From contig NZ_JIAN01000005.1 in NCBI RefSeq assembly GCF_000688475.1, positions 496,001-560,000 of the forward strand: a stretch of DNA of 64,000 nt, given 5' to 3'. A model generated the notes under the pieces. The model saw only the letters and a program-made list of their open reading frames with translations. It ran no database searches and was not told the DNA's origin. Below are positions 43,534-51,624 of this stretch, one piece after another. This stretch comes from Cellulomonas sp. URHE0023. Lineage in GTDB: Bacteria; Actinomycetota; Actinomycetes; Actinomycetales; Cellulomonadaceae. The number at the start of each line of letters is the position of its first letter. Positions within the stretch are counted from its first letter, which is position 1. A program made the translations under genes and the position numbers.

Positions 43534-43992
43534 TCAGCCGGGACCCTGCCGTGCGACGTGGCCCGTAGCCACCCACCTCTCGAGCAGCGGTACGAGTTCG
43601 GCGGGCCGTTCAGTGAAGCCTGGCAACGGCCGAGCGCCGGTCGCCGTCTCCAGGACGACCTGATCGCTCCACATCGGTCGACCCTCGATGTTGCCGTGCA
43701 CCGCAAGGACATCGACCCGGCGAATCGAGTACGGCCGCAACCGGCGACGGAGCTCGAGGCTGTCCGGCGTCAGCCACAGCTGCGCGACCTGACCGACGAA
43801 ACCCAGCCAGCCCCACAACACAGCCAGCAGGGCACTCACCCCCGCGGCGACGACGAGCACACCGCTGTGCACGACGAAGGCGGCGCAGGACAAGACGACC
43901 GCCGCCACCGACCAGACGACGAGGTGCCCGATCGTCAGCAATCGGTTGGGCCGCGCAGTCGCGGCGATGCGCCCGCCCGCGGCGTTCCCCAT
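43534..43992 (-). CDS. Two-helix membrane protein with PH-like domain
   Basis: A 152-residue protein with two hydrophobic helices (LLTIGHLVVWSVAAVVLSCAAF and GVLVVAAGVSALLAVLWGWLGF) followed by a soluble region (LTPDSLELRRRLRPYSIRRVDVLAVHGN...) that resembles bacterial PH-like domains such as PF10756. ATG 43992 was chosen; the longer frame to 44037 adds an unlikely Cys-rich start. Function unknown. Confidence 0.6.
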   Translation of the reverse strand: MGNAAGGRIAATARPNRLLTIGHLVVWSVAAVVLSCAAFVVHSGVLVVAAGVSALLAVLWGWLGFVGQVAQLWLTPDSLELRRRLRPYSIRRVDVLAVHGNIEGRPMWSDQVVLETATGARPLPGFTERPAELVPLLERWVATGHVARQGPG

Positions 43993-44408
43993 CCGACAAT
44001 CGTGACACCACCCCGCCGGCAACGCTCGGCCCACCACCGCAGGTCAGGTGACGTCGTGGGTATCAACTCGGGCGGTCAACTGGTCGACGGCCGGGATGTG
44101 GGCGTATTGAGGCAGACAAGCACCGAGTTCCCCGCCGAACTCCGCGACTAACCGAACGCACCCGCCACCTGGCGAGACCGGATGGCGAAGTACGCGCCGG
44201 CGAAAACCGTCTGACGGCTTCGACGTCAGTTCGGTCCTTGTGCCGGCGCCTGCCCCCCATGGGATCGGGGTGTGATGCGAAGCCGTTTCTGCCGCGCACC
44301 CCGGCGGAAACAGGCCACCGAACCGCACTCCGTTTGAGGCTGGCGCGAGCAGGTGAACCTCCGCCTCGATGGTGGCGACGTCGTCATCCGTTCGGCGACA
44401 CTCTCGGC
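43993..44408. other. Gap without a supported gene
   Basis: About 416 bases in which several short frames overlap but none has a ribosome site and protein-like sequence. It must contain the promoters for the leftward PH-like gene and the rightward genes at 44409. The GC content is visibly lower and codon bias weaker than in flanking blocks. Confidence 0.4.
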
Positions 44409-44774
44409 ATGGATGCGCTGCACGCCGTGAGCCTGCCGGTCGGTGACTGGCTACTGATCGACAGCACCATGGACAACACCGTCTCAGTCGCAGCCGTCGA
44501 CCTGGAGGACACGGTCGTCGCAACCGGGCACCACGTCCGGGAAGTCGGCTGGGCCGCTGCTGCCGCGCACCCCCGCAAAGGTGAAGGGTCCGCGGGATGG
44601 CCACCGGAGGACGCAGCCCTCACCATCTCGCTGCCGATGACGCACTGGTCGTTCGTCCTGGCCGAGCTCGCGCGCTGGGCGCTGGTGGAGGAGAAGCTCG
44701 GTCAGCGTGAGGAGCTGGAAGAGTCAGCTCGGCTCGAACGCATCCTCCGCGAGCAGCTCACCGGGGCGCCTTGA
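44409..44774 (+). CDS. Hypothetical protein
   Basis: A 121-residue soluble protein without a recognised domain. It has a beta-rich first half (LLIDSTMDNTVSVAAVDLEDTVVATG) and a helical, charged C-terminus (WALVEEKLGQREELEESARLERILREQL) that may form a coiled coil. The N-terminal start is the ATG 44409. The next gene begins 8 bp after its stop, so they are probably co-transcribed. Confidence 0.5.
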   Translation: MDALHAVSLPVGDWLLIDSTMDNTVSVAAVDLEDTVVATGHHVREVGWAAAAAHPRKGEGSAGWPPEDAALTISLPMTHWSFVLAELARWALVEEKLGQREELEESARLERILREQLTGAP

Positions 44775-44782
44775 TCGCCCCC

Positions 44783-45340
44783 ATGGATGGCGGTGAAGAC
44801 GCCGGACCGCCGCTCATTTCTGATGGGGAGCCGACGGGTAGGAACCATTCGTCGCCCGACACGACCGTCGAGGCCACACCGCTGCTGCCGGCAGCGGAGA
44901 GGTCGTGGTGGCGCACACCGTGGGCGCTCCTCGTAGCGGGGGTCGTCAGCCTCGCGGTCGGGGGAGCGACCGCCATAGCGGCAGCCGGTGGCAGCGACCA
45001 CACGGGAGGAGCGGCACTTCCGACCCTGGGTGCGAACGCGATCGGGTGCCCGTTCAGAAAGCCTGAGCCCGGCCTGGCGTTGACATCCGCAACCTCCTGC
45101 GCCTATCGGCAGCTCGTCATCGAAGCCTGCTCGCTCAATGCAGCCGACGTCCCCGCGACAGGCACCCTCATCTCCGATGACAGCGGGCACTTCTCAATCC
45201 GGTTCGATGACACCGTCGGCGGTTCCTCGCAGGTGGACTGGACGCGCGGCTCCAAGACCGCGTCTGTGCAGTGCTCGTACACGTACGTCTCGAAGGGCCT
45301 GCCGGAGCCAACGGAGACTGCGGTGACCGGACCCAGCTGA
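44783..45340 (+). CDS. Single-pass membrane hypothetical protein
   Basis: A 185-residue protein with an acidic cytoplasmic N-terminus, one helix (ALLVAGVVSLAVGGATAIAA, about residues 48-67) and an exported domain of about 110 residues with four cysteines (IGCPFRKP, TSCAYRQL, EACSLNAA, VQCSYTY) that could form disulfides. No family is recognised. ATG 44783 was chosen; TTG 44771 would overlap the preceding stop. It ends the small rightward pair of unknown genes. Confidence 0.55.
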   Translation: MDGGEDAGPPLISDGEPTGRNHSSPDTTVEATPLLPAAERSWWRTPWALLVAGVVSLAVGGATAIAAAGGSDHTGGAALPTLGANAIGCPFRKPEPGLALTSATSCAYRQLVIEACSLNAADVPATGTLISDDSGHFSIRFDDTVGGSSQVDWTRGSKTASVQCSYTYVSKGLPEPTETAVTGPS

Positions 45341-45890
45341 ACGGCGCACCACGCCATACGGAGGTCCAGCCGTGGGGCTGACTGCACGTCACCCGCCGGA
45401 CCGGGCCAGCCCATGCATGCGCACCGAACGACGCTCATCTACGGCGGCGTACCTGCGCTCGGAGTCCGCACCGTGCTCCGCACGGCAGGGACCACCCCTG
45501 TTCCTGGACCAGCCGGGCGCTCATTTTGGGAGCACGTTCTCCCTACGTAGGGACCTGCCTGCGCGGAGGCGGGCTGGCGCGGGTCTGCCACCGCTCAGGC
45601 GACGTGCTTCCGTAGAGTCGCGGCTGGTTTCGTCGGACACCGACGAGACGCGCATCCGGAGGGGCCGCACTCGGGGCGAACTACACGGGAGCTGTCCCGA
45701 GGGTTCTCCCGGTTGTAGTCCCCATCCCCCGGGCCTCTGGTGGATCGGGACAATAACTCACACCTGCATCGACGTTGATCAGGGTGGATTCCAGTGCCGG
45801 GTTCGGGAACGCGATGTCGATGCGACGAGAACGCGCGAGCGCAGCCCGATCGGCGGGGATAGCGACCCGTCAGGCGCTGTGGTGCGGGCC
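45341..45890. other. 550-bp gap with the decayed tRNA-Lys promoter copy
   Basis: No gene is supported. The gap holds the first copy of the 62-bp repeat (45677-45738). On the minus strand, between about 45875 and 45740, an open stretch reads RRIDIAFPNPALESTLINV, which looks protein-like but has no start, so it may be the decayed end of a lost gene. Confidence 0.4.
45677..45738 (+). repeat. Direct repeat copy 1 (degenerate tRNA-Lys promoter and 5' end)
   Basis: 62 bp that match 47439-47500 at 60 positions, ending with GGGCCTCT, the first 8 bases of the tRNA-Lys gene. The two differences hit the promoter: TTGTCC became CTGTCC and TATAGT became TGTAGT. Beyond position 45738 the sequences diverge. 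Confidence 0.9.
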
Positions 45891-47372
45891 TCAGTAGTCG
45901 AGGAGCGTGATCGCCGCTTCGAGCTTCGTCCGCGCGCCCGCACTCCCTTCCGCGAGGAGTGCTGAGTTGAGTTCGGGCAGAGCCGACGCCGCACCCTGCG
46001 CGGCGAGCCACGTCGCCGCGCTACCCCGGACCGCCGCCTGCCCGTGTTTCAGAGCAGAAGTGGCCAGGGCACGTGCGTCGCCGTGCTTCTCGACGACCCG
46101 TCGCGCGGCGGCCCGCGGCCTGGCCGGCCCGACGATTGCCAGATCGTCCGCCCGCGGTTGGTAGCGCCGTGGCATCGCGGTCATCTGCTCGAGAACCGCA
46201 AGCGCCTTGACGAGCGTCTTCTCAACGACCGCAACCTCTGGGACAGCCAGACCCAAATGGTCATCGAGGCTGCCCGGACGTTCGACATACAAGGGCCAGG
46301 CCAAGGTGGAGGTCAGATACGTCTGAGTCTCGGAGAAGTACTGCCCGCTGACCCAAGCCTCACCGCGCATGACGCCGAGCCGCGCACCGGCGTCGACGAA
46401 GTTGCGCAGGTCGACGCCCGTATAGTCGAAGTCCCACATCAGCAGAGACGGATGCACTTCATCCCAGACAAGACGTAGCTGCTGCAGCGGGGTGAGCTGT
46501 CTGCTGAGTTCCTTCGAGTACTGGATTTCGGCCAGTTTCCTGATGGCGGGGTGCACCTGGCCGAGGCCTGACACTGCCCCAGCGGCGAGGACGCAGTCGT
46601 CCATCGTGACTGCTTCGAGCCAGGCGATCTTGGCCTTCGTCTGCCCCAACCAGGTGTGCGGTCCGTCCTCCAGTACCTCTCCACGCTCGTGGAGCATGCG
46701 CCTGCTCGTCTGAATCGAGCGACGCTGCTTCCCGATCTCTCGGCTGATGACGTCGTAGATGCGTTCGGAGAACCCATCCGGCGCAGGCAGGTCCTGCCAC
46801 GGCCGTGCTTCAGGTACCGCGACCCGGAGATCCGGCGCGTGCCGACGCACGTCGATCTGGGCAAGCCCTGACCGAATCGCGCCCAGCGCGTAGGGGCCGC
46901 ACCCATCCAGCGCGTTGGCAAGCACCGACCGCGCCGCCGGTTCGGGATTGAGCTCCAGGAAGGTGACGGCGTCGTCGATCACGTCGTGACGCTCGTGCCG
47001 CAGCGCTCGCCCGAGCGCCTCCGCGGCTCCCTCCAGTCCATGTGGCGCTGCTCGGTATCCCTGCGCACGTACCTCGGCCCGGCTATCCAGGATCATCGGT
47101 GCCCACGAGATGTACCGAACAATGCTCACAGGGGAGTCATCGGACGCGCCACGACGAATGTTGAGGGCCCTCAGGGCACTGGTCGGCACGATGCGAAAGT
47201 CAGGCCCGACGTCCCGCCAGCGCACGGCCGCTGGAGCGAGCCCCCAGACGCCGTCAGGGAGTGCCGTCCGTCGACTCCGGATGCGCCGAACTCCGACCCA
47301 ATCGAACGACGTACGGAGGCTTCCTCCGTGGGCTCTCCCAGCTGTTGTCCGCATCCACCCTTTCACGAACAC
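45891..47372 (-). CDS. Unrecognised 493-aa protein flanked by direct repeats
   Basis: A long gene whose product matches no family I know. The C-terminal 100 residues (RAAARRVVEKHGDARALATSAL, AVRGSAATWLAAQGAASALPELN) look like HEAT/ARM-type helical repeats, and a similar helical segment is present near residues 120-170 (RHERHDVIDDAVTFLELNPEPAARSVLANAL). A charged centre (SREIGKQRRSIQTSRRMLHE) and an aromatic part (WDEVHPSLLMWDFDYTGVDLRNFV) separate them. GTG 47372 is the longest start; internal ones are possible. Base composition is less GC-rich than its neighbours. The gene lies exactly between two 62-bp repeats at tRNA-Lys, suggesting acquisition. Confidence 0.6.
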   Translation of the reverse strand: MFVKGWMRTTAGRAHGGSLRTSFDWVGVRRIRSRRTALPDGVWGLAPAAVRWRDVGPDFRIVPTSALRALNIRRGASDDSPVSIVRYISWAPMILDSRAEVRAQGYRAAPHGLEGAAEALGRALRHERHDVIDDAVTFLELNPEPAARSVLANALDGCGPYALGAIRSGLAQIDVRRHAPDLRVAVPEARPWQDLPAPDGFSERIYDVISREIGKQRRSIQTSRRMLHERGEVLEDGPHTWLGQTKAKIAWLEAVTMDDCVLAAGAVSGLGQVHPAIRKLAEIQYSKELSRQLTPLQQLRLVWDEVHPSLLMWDFDYTGVDLRNFVDAGARLGVMRGEAWVSGQYFSETQTYLTSTLAWPLYVERPGSLDDHLGLAVPEVAVVEKTLVKALAVLEQMTAMPRRYQPRADDLAIVGPARPRAAARRVVEKHGDARALATSALKHGQAAVRGSAATWLAAQGAASALPELNSALLAEGSAGARTKLEAAITLLDY

Positions 47373-47438
47373 CGGCGATAGCCCGGACCCCGTCGTGTCG
47401 TAAGGTCTCAGTCGTGGTGATGAGGGACCCAGGACGCC

Positions 47439-47500
47439 CGAACTACACGGGAGTTGTCCCGAGGGTTCTCCCGGTTATAGTCCCCATCCCCCGGGCCTCT
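47439..47500 (+). repeat. Direct repeat copy 2 (intact tRNA-Lys promoter and 5' end)
   Basis: The second 62-bp copy, continuing into the full tRNA-Lys gene. With the copy at 45677-45738 it frames a segment of about 1.7 kb containing a single gene. No integrase gene or complete mobile element is seen inside. Confidence 0.9.
47454..47481 (+). promoter_or_regulatory. Promoter of tRNA-Lys
   Basis: TTGTCC (47454-47459) and TATAGT (47476-47481) with a 16-bp spacer form a good sigma-70-type promoter. The -10 element ends 11 bp before the mature tRNA 5' end. Confidence 0.7.
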
Positions 47501-47565
47501 AGCTCAATTGGCAGAGCAGCGGACTTTTAATCCGCGGGTTGTGGGTTCGATCCCCACGGGGCCCA
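47493..47565 (+). tRNA. tRNA-Lys (anticodon UUU)
   Basis: A 73-base cloverleaf: acceptor GGGCCTC pairs with GGGGCCC (one G-U), D arm GCTC/GAGC, anticodon stem GCGGA/TCCGC around the loop CTTTTAA (anticodon TTT), T arm GTGGG/CCCAC with loop TTCGATC, discriminator A. CCA is not encoded. The 5' end and promoter are duplicated at 45677. Confidence 0.96.
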
Positions 47566-47685
47566 CGCGTGACCTCTGACGGCGGCAGCTTCGGGTGCGC
47601 TCGACGGCAGGGCTCAGGGCCATCAAGGCAGCACAGCTTGACCGGAACGTCGGCCCGGACCCACGCCCGACGTCGCGACCGGTCG

Positions 47686-49626
47686 CTAGACCCTGGCCGA
47701 CGAGGCGCCCACCGATGTCCGCTGCTGCAGCCACGAGTCGAGGGTGTCGGCCGGCATCGGACGCGCCAGGTAGAAGCCCTGCGCCTGCTCGCACCCGAGC
47801 TCGCGCAGGCGGTCCCAGACGTCGAGGGTCTCGACGCCCTCGGCGACGACGCGCAGGCCGAAGCGGTGGGCCAACGTGAGCAGCGACTCGGCCACGGCGG
47901 CGTCCTGCTGCGCGCCGAGCATCCCGGTGATGAACGTGCGGTCGATCTTGAGGGCGTGCACAGGCAGGCTCGGGAGCAGAGCCATGGACGTGTACCCGGT
48001 GCCGAAGTCGTCGAGCGAGACGCGGATGCCCATGGCGTCGAGCTGTTGCAGGACCGCGGTGGCTCCTGCCGGGTCGGCCATGACGGCGGTCTCGGTGATC
48101 TCCAGCTCGAGGAGGTGCGCCGGCAGGCCGGTGCGGGTGAGCGTGTCCAGCACGATCGTGGGGAGGTCCCCGCCGACCAGGGAGCGCGGGCTGATGTTCA
48201 CCGCGACCGCCAGCGGACGGCCCGCGGAGCGCCACAGCGCCGCCTGACGGCAGGCCTGCTCGAGCACCCACGCGGTCAGCGGCTGGATCAGCCCGGTCAC
48301 TTCTGCCATGGGGATGAACGCGCCGGGCTGCAGCAGCCCGTGCCGCGGGTGGACCCACCGCACGAGGGCTTCCACCGAGAGCACCTCGCTCGAGTCGAGC
48401 TCGGCCTTCGGCTGGTAGTGGAGCACCAGCTCGTCGTGGTCGATCGCGTACCGCAGCTCGGCGAGCAGCTGCAGCTGGTCCACGTCGTGCGGGTCGACCT
48501 CGCAGCTGTAGGGGACGACGCCGGCACCCAGCCGCTTCGCGGCGTACATGGCGATGTCGGCGCGTTGCAGCAGCCCCGCCACGTCTGTCGCGTCGTCCGG
48601 GAGCATGGCCACGCCGGCGCTCGCCCGGACGTCCAGGAGCACGCCTTGGACGGCGAAGGCTCCCTGGTGCAGCCCGTCGATGACGGTGCGAGCCGTGGTC
48701 AACGCAGCCTCGGCGTTCGGGACGTCCGGGATCAGCACCGCGAACTCGTCACCGCCCAGCCGGACCACGAGGTCGGTCGGGCTCACGAGGCTGGTGAGCA
48801 CCTCGGCCACCTGGACCAGGAGCGCGTCGCCGGCCTGGTGGCCCAGGGTGTCGTTGACGGCCTTGAACCGGTCGAGGTCGAAGAGGATCAGCGCAGCCCG
48901 GTCCGACTCCGTGCGGCCGCGGAGCGACCCTTCGGCGCGGCGCAGTGCCATCCGGTTGCCGAGCCCGGTCAGGGGGTCGCGCAGCGCTTCCGCCTGGCGG
49001 ATCCGCGCCCGGCGGTTCGTCTGGACCAGGGCGGTGCCGACGAGGAACGTCGCCAACCCGAGTGCGACGTACAGCTTCACGATGTCGTGGGTGACCTCCG
49101 CGCGCACGGACGGCAGCACGACCTCGACGGTCCCGTCGGCCGATCCGTCGTGGTCGGCGTCGTAGGAGAGGAAGACCTCGACCGTGTCCTGCCCTCCGAC
49201 GGTGCGGTCACCAGGCTGCAGGAAGGTCGACTCCGCGGCTGTGCGCTGCTGCTCGCGCAGCGGCATACGGGTCTCTGTGGTCGGGTGCCCGGCGTCGGCG
49301 AACAGCAGCACGCCGTCGGAGCGCCACACCTCGAGGCCGTACAGCAGGCCCCGCTGCGCAAGGACCTCCACGTTCCGGTCCAGTGCGGCGGCCACCGACG
49401 TCGGCAGCGGCTGTGCGCCGTCCAGGTGGTCGACGGTGACGGTCTGCTCGACGGCCATGGCGACGACGGTCTGTGCAGTCAGACCTGCCTGCCGGACGGC
49501 TCGCTGCTCGACGTGCGAGGCGAGCTGCTGTCCGACCAGCGCTGAGGCGAGGACGACGGCAGCGACGGCTACGCCCAGGAGCCAGCCCGGAACGGGTCGC
49601 AGATGCCGTCTAGTCACGTCGACCAT
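47686..49626 (-). CDS. Membrane GGDEF-EAL cyclic-di-GMP protein
   Basis: A 646-residue protein: TM1 (about 14-32), an outside sensor region of some 165 residues, TM2 (about 200-218), a GGDEF domain (FDLDRFKAVNDTLGHQAGD, GGDEF at 291-295) and an EAL domain (EAL at 419-421, NISPRSL, EITETAVM, DDFGTGYTS, KIDRTF, AEGVET, GFYLARPM). All catalytic motifs of both a diguanylate cyclase and a phosphodiesterase appear intact, so it may make or degrade c-di-GMP in response to an outside signal. ATG 49626 was chosen; a longer frame to 49683 lacks a ribosome site. It is monocistronic. Confidence 0.93.
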   Translation of the reverse strand: MVDVTRRHLRPVPGWLLGVAVAAVVLASALVGQQLASHVEQRAVRQAGLTAQTVVAMAVEQTVTVDHLDGAQPLPTSVAAALDRNVEVLAQRGLLYGLEVWRSDGVLLFADAGHPTTETRMPLREQQRTAAESTFLQPGDRTVGGQDTVEVFLSYDADHDGSADGTVEVVLPSVRAEVTHDIVKLYVALGLATFLVGTALVQTNRRARIRQAEALRDPLTGLGNRMALRRAEGSLRGRTESDRAALILFDLDRFKAVNDTLGHQAGDALLVQVAEVLTSLVSPTDLVVRLGGDEFAVLIPDVPNAEAALTTARTVIDGLHQGAFAVQGVLLDVRASAGVAMLPDDATDVAGLLQRADIAMYAAKRLGAGVVPYSCEVDPHDVDQLQLLAELRYAIDHDELVLHYQPKAELDSSEVLSVEALVRWVHPRHGLLQPGAFIPMAEVTGLIQPLTAWVLEQACRQAALWRSAGRPLAVAVNISPRSLVGGDLPTIVLDTLTRTGLPAHLLELEITETAVMADPAGATAVLQQLDAMGIRVSLDDFGTGYTSMALLPSLPVHALKIDRTFITGMLGAQQDAAVAESLLTLAHRFGLRVVAEGVETLDVWDRLRELGCEQAQGFYLARPMPADTLDSWLQQRTSVGASSARV

Positions 49627-49759
49627 ATCGACGCGGACGCACCGGGTATGAGCGAATGCACCGGGCGAGACCTCCGGGCGCATCTCCCGCCCGCCGCCCA
49701 GGCGCGGTGGGCATGGCGAGGTGACCGATCGTCGGATGCCGCCGACGACGACTACGCGG

Positions 49760-49984
49760 TCAGCGGCGGCGCAGGCCGGCAGCGGGCGGCGCGGGCTCGC
49801 TCCCGATCCAGGTGGCGGACGCCCACACGGCCGCGAGGTCGATCGTCAGCTCGACCTTCTGACCGTTCAGGAGCACGATCTGGTGCTGCGTGCCCTGCGG
49901 AGCCTTCAGCCGCATCGCCAGCTGGCTGATCGCATTGGCGTCCTTCTGGGGCCCGAGCTCGTACGTGACGCCGTTGATGTGCAT
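49760..49984 (-). CDS. Small hypothetical protein
   Basis: A 74-residue protein starting MHINGVTYELGPQKDANAIS, followed by MRLKAPQGTQHQIVLLNGQKVELTIDLAAVWASATW, a compact beta-rich pattern. Similar short proteins with an INGVxYxLxxxxD start occur in actinomycetes without assigned function. ATG 49984 was chosen; GTG 49996 would add four residues (MNGF). No neighbour hints at a role. Confidence 0.55.
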   Translation of the reverse strand: MHINGVTYELGPQKDANAISQLAMRLKAPQGTQHQIVLLNGQKVELTIDLAAVWASATWIGSEPAPPAAGLRRR

Positions 49985-50171
49985 GAACCCGTTCACCGGA
50001 CGCCCCGGAAGCCAGTCACGAGAGTCACCTTCCGTCGTGCGGTCGGCCTTGCGCCGACGGCCACCTCGACAGCGTCCCAGCGGTCACCCCGACGCGACAC
50101 CCGGACGGCCCAGCAGATGCGGTGCGAGGTTTCTCGAACGATGTGTCGGTGCGCGTTCGTACGATCACCAG

Positions 50172-50738
50172 ATGGCCGTCGAGGTGCATGCCGCCGTCGG
50201 GCGCTACGACGACTTCTTCGAGGTGGTCGGCGTCAAGAAACCCGGTGGCAGCGGCTGCTGGTGCATGGCCTACCGCGACAGCCGGGTGCCCAACGAGGCG
50301 AGACCGCAGTACATGCGCGACGAGTGCGCGCGCGAGCCGGGGCCCGGGGTCCTCGCGTACGTGGACGGCGAGGTCGCGGGCTGGTGCTCGGTCGCGCCGC
50401 GCACCAGCTACCGGCGGCTCATGCACTCGCGGACCATCCCGTTCGTCGACGATCGTGACGCGTGGAGCATCGTCTGCTTCGTCGTCCGTGCACGGTTCAG
50501 GGGTCGAGGGCTGATGCACGAGCTGCTCGCCGGGGCGGTCGCGCACGCACGGGACTCTGGTGCAGAGGTCGTCGAGGGCTACCCCGTCGTGGTGCCGGAC
50601 GGGCACCGGGTCGATCTCATCTCCGGCTACGTCGGGACCACCGGCCTCTTCGAGGCGGCCGGGTTCCACCAGGCCTCCGAGACGAGTGCCCACAGCGGTG
50701 GCCGGGACCGCGTGGTCATGCGCCGTGAGCTGCCCTGA
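50172..50738 (+). CDS. GNAT-family N-acetyltransferase
   Basis: A 188-residue acetyl-CoA-dependent acyltransferase. The family core is WSIVCFVVRARFRGRGLMHELLAGAVAHARDSGAEVVEGYPV, where R-x-x-G-x-G binds the pantetheine pyrophosphate. An N-terminal GSGCWCMAYR segment with two Cys is common in a subgroup of actinobacterial GNATs. The acceptor (a small molecule or protein N-terminus) is unknown. ATG 50172 begins at MAVEVHAAVG. Confidence 0.85.
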   Translation: MAVEVHAAVGRYDDFFEVVGVKKPGGSGCWCMAYRDSRVPNEARPQYMRDECAREPGPGVLAYVDGEVAGWCSVAPRTSYRRLMHSRTIPFVDDRDAWSIVCFVVRARFRGRGLMHELLAGAVAHARDSGAEVVEGYPVVVPDGHRVDLISGYVGTTGLFEAAGFHQASETSAHSGGRDRVVMRRELP

Positions 50739-50799
50739 CCGGCGGCACCGAGCTCCACACGGCCGCGCGCGGTTGCCGTCGTTGCGAGACGCTGGGGCC

Positions 50800-51228
50800 A
50801 TGTCCCTCACCACGGATCCCGCAGACACTGCTCCCCGACTCGTGTCCCGGGTGGCGCTCGGGCTGGCCCTGCTGTTCGCGGGCATCAGCCACCTCACGTT
50901 CGCACGCCAGGAGTTCCGCGCGCAGGTGCCGTCGTGGTTCCCGGTCGGCGCCGACGTCACGGTCCTGGCGTCGGGGGCCGTCGAGGTGGGGCTGGGTGCC
51001 GGTCTCGTGATCTCGCGCCGACGGGTGAGCGTCGGGCTCGTCACCGCTGCGTTCTTCGTCGCGATCTTCCCGGGCAACATCAGCCAGTGGCTCGAGCACA
51101 AGGACGGATTCAGGCTCGACACCGACGCTCGTCGGCTCACCCGCCTGTTCTTCCAGCCCGTGCTCGTCGCCTGGGCGTTGTGGTCCACCGGTGCGCTCGA
51201 GGCCTGGCGCAACCGCTCGGCGCACTGA
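50800..51228 (+). CDS. DoxX-like membrane protein
   Basis: A 142-residue protein with four helices: VSRVALGLALLFAGISHLTF, VTVLASGAVEVGLGAGLVI, VSVGLVTAAFFVAIFPGN and LFFQPVLVAWALWSTGAL. The ISHLTF and FPGNISQW motifs fit the DoxX/DUF4345-like group of small four-helix membrane proteins, which have been linked to thiol-redox balance in mycobacteria. ATG 50800 is the only reasonable start, 61 bp after the GNAT gene. Confidence 0.78.
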   Translation: MSLTTDPADTAPRLVSRVALGLALLFAGISHLTFARQEFRAQVPSWFPVGADVTVLASGAVEVGLGAGLVISRRRVSVGLVTAAFFVAIFPGNISQWLEHKDGFRLDTDARRLTRLFFQPVLVAWALWSTGALEAWRNRSAH

Positions 51229-51346
51229 GGCTGAGGTGCCGCGGAGCACGGCGAGAGTCGTCCTCGGACACCGGGCGGGCCTACGCCCACAGCGAATCAC
51301 CCGCCCCGGCGGGCATCGAAACCGGTTCCCGGACGTTCAAGCGCAC

Positions 51347-51559
51347 ATGGACACCACGATGACGCAACCTCTGACCGCAGCCGACCGCTGCGACCGCTGC
51401 GGTGCCCGCGCCTACGTGCGGGTCTTCCTGCCCGTCGGCGAGCTGCTCTTCTGCGGACACCACGCGCGTGAGCACTCCGCCAAGTTCGCGGAGCTGGCCT
51501 TCCACGTCCAGGACGAGACCGACCGTCTGCTGGCCGACGCCGGAGCCGGCGCCCTGTAG
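51347..51559 (+). CDS. DUF7455 small zinc-ribbon-like protein
   Basis: A 70-residue protein with DRCDRCGARAYVRVFLPVGE followed by LLFCGHHAREH, a C-x2-C...C-x-HH arrangement that can hold one zinc. The pattern matches the actinobacterial DUF7455 family, widely conserved and usually single-copy, whose function is unknown. ATG 51347 was chosen; ATG 51359 is an alternative. Confidence 0.8.
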   Translation: MDTTMTQPLTAADRCDRCGARAYVRVFLPVGELLFCGHHAREHSAKFAELAFHVQDETDRLLADAGAGAL

Positions 51560-51624
51560 GCGAGGCCGCCGCGCTGACTGCCGTCCGAAGGTCGTGACGG
51601 GCAGCCGGCCGACATGATGTCCCC

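Noticed and set aside
45372..45965. Rightward 197-codon frame in the 550-bp gap
   Set aside because: It crosses the repeat copy, has no ribosome site and has random-looking composition.
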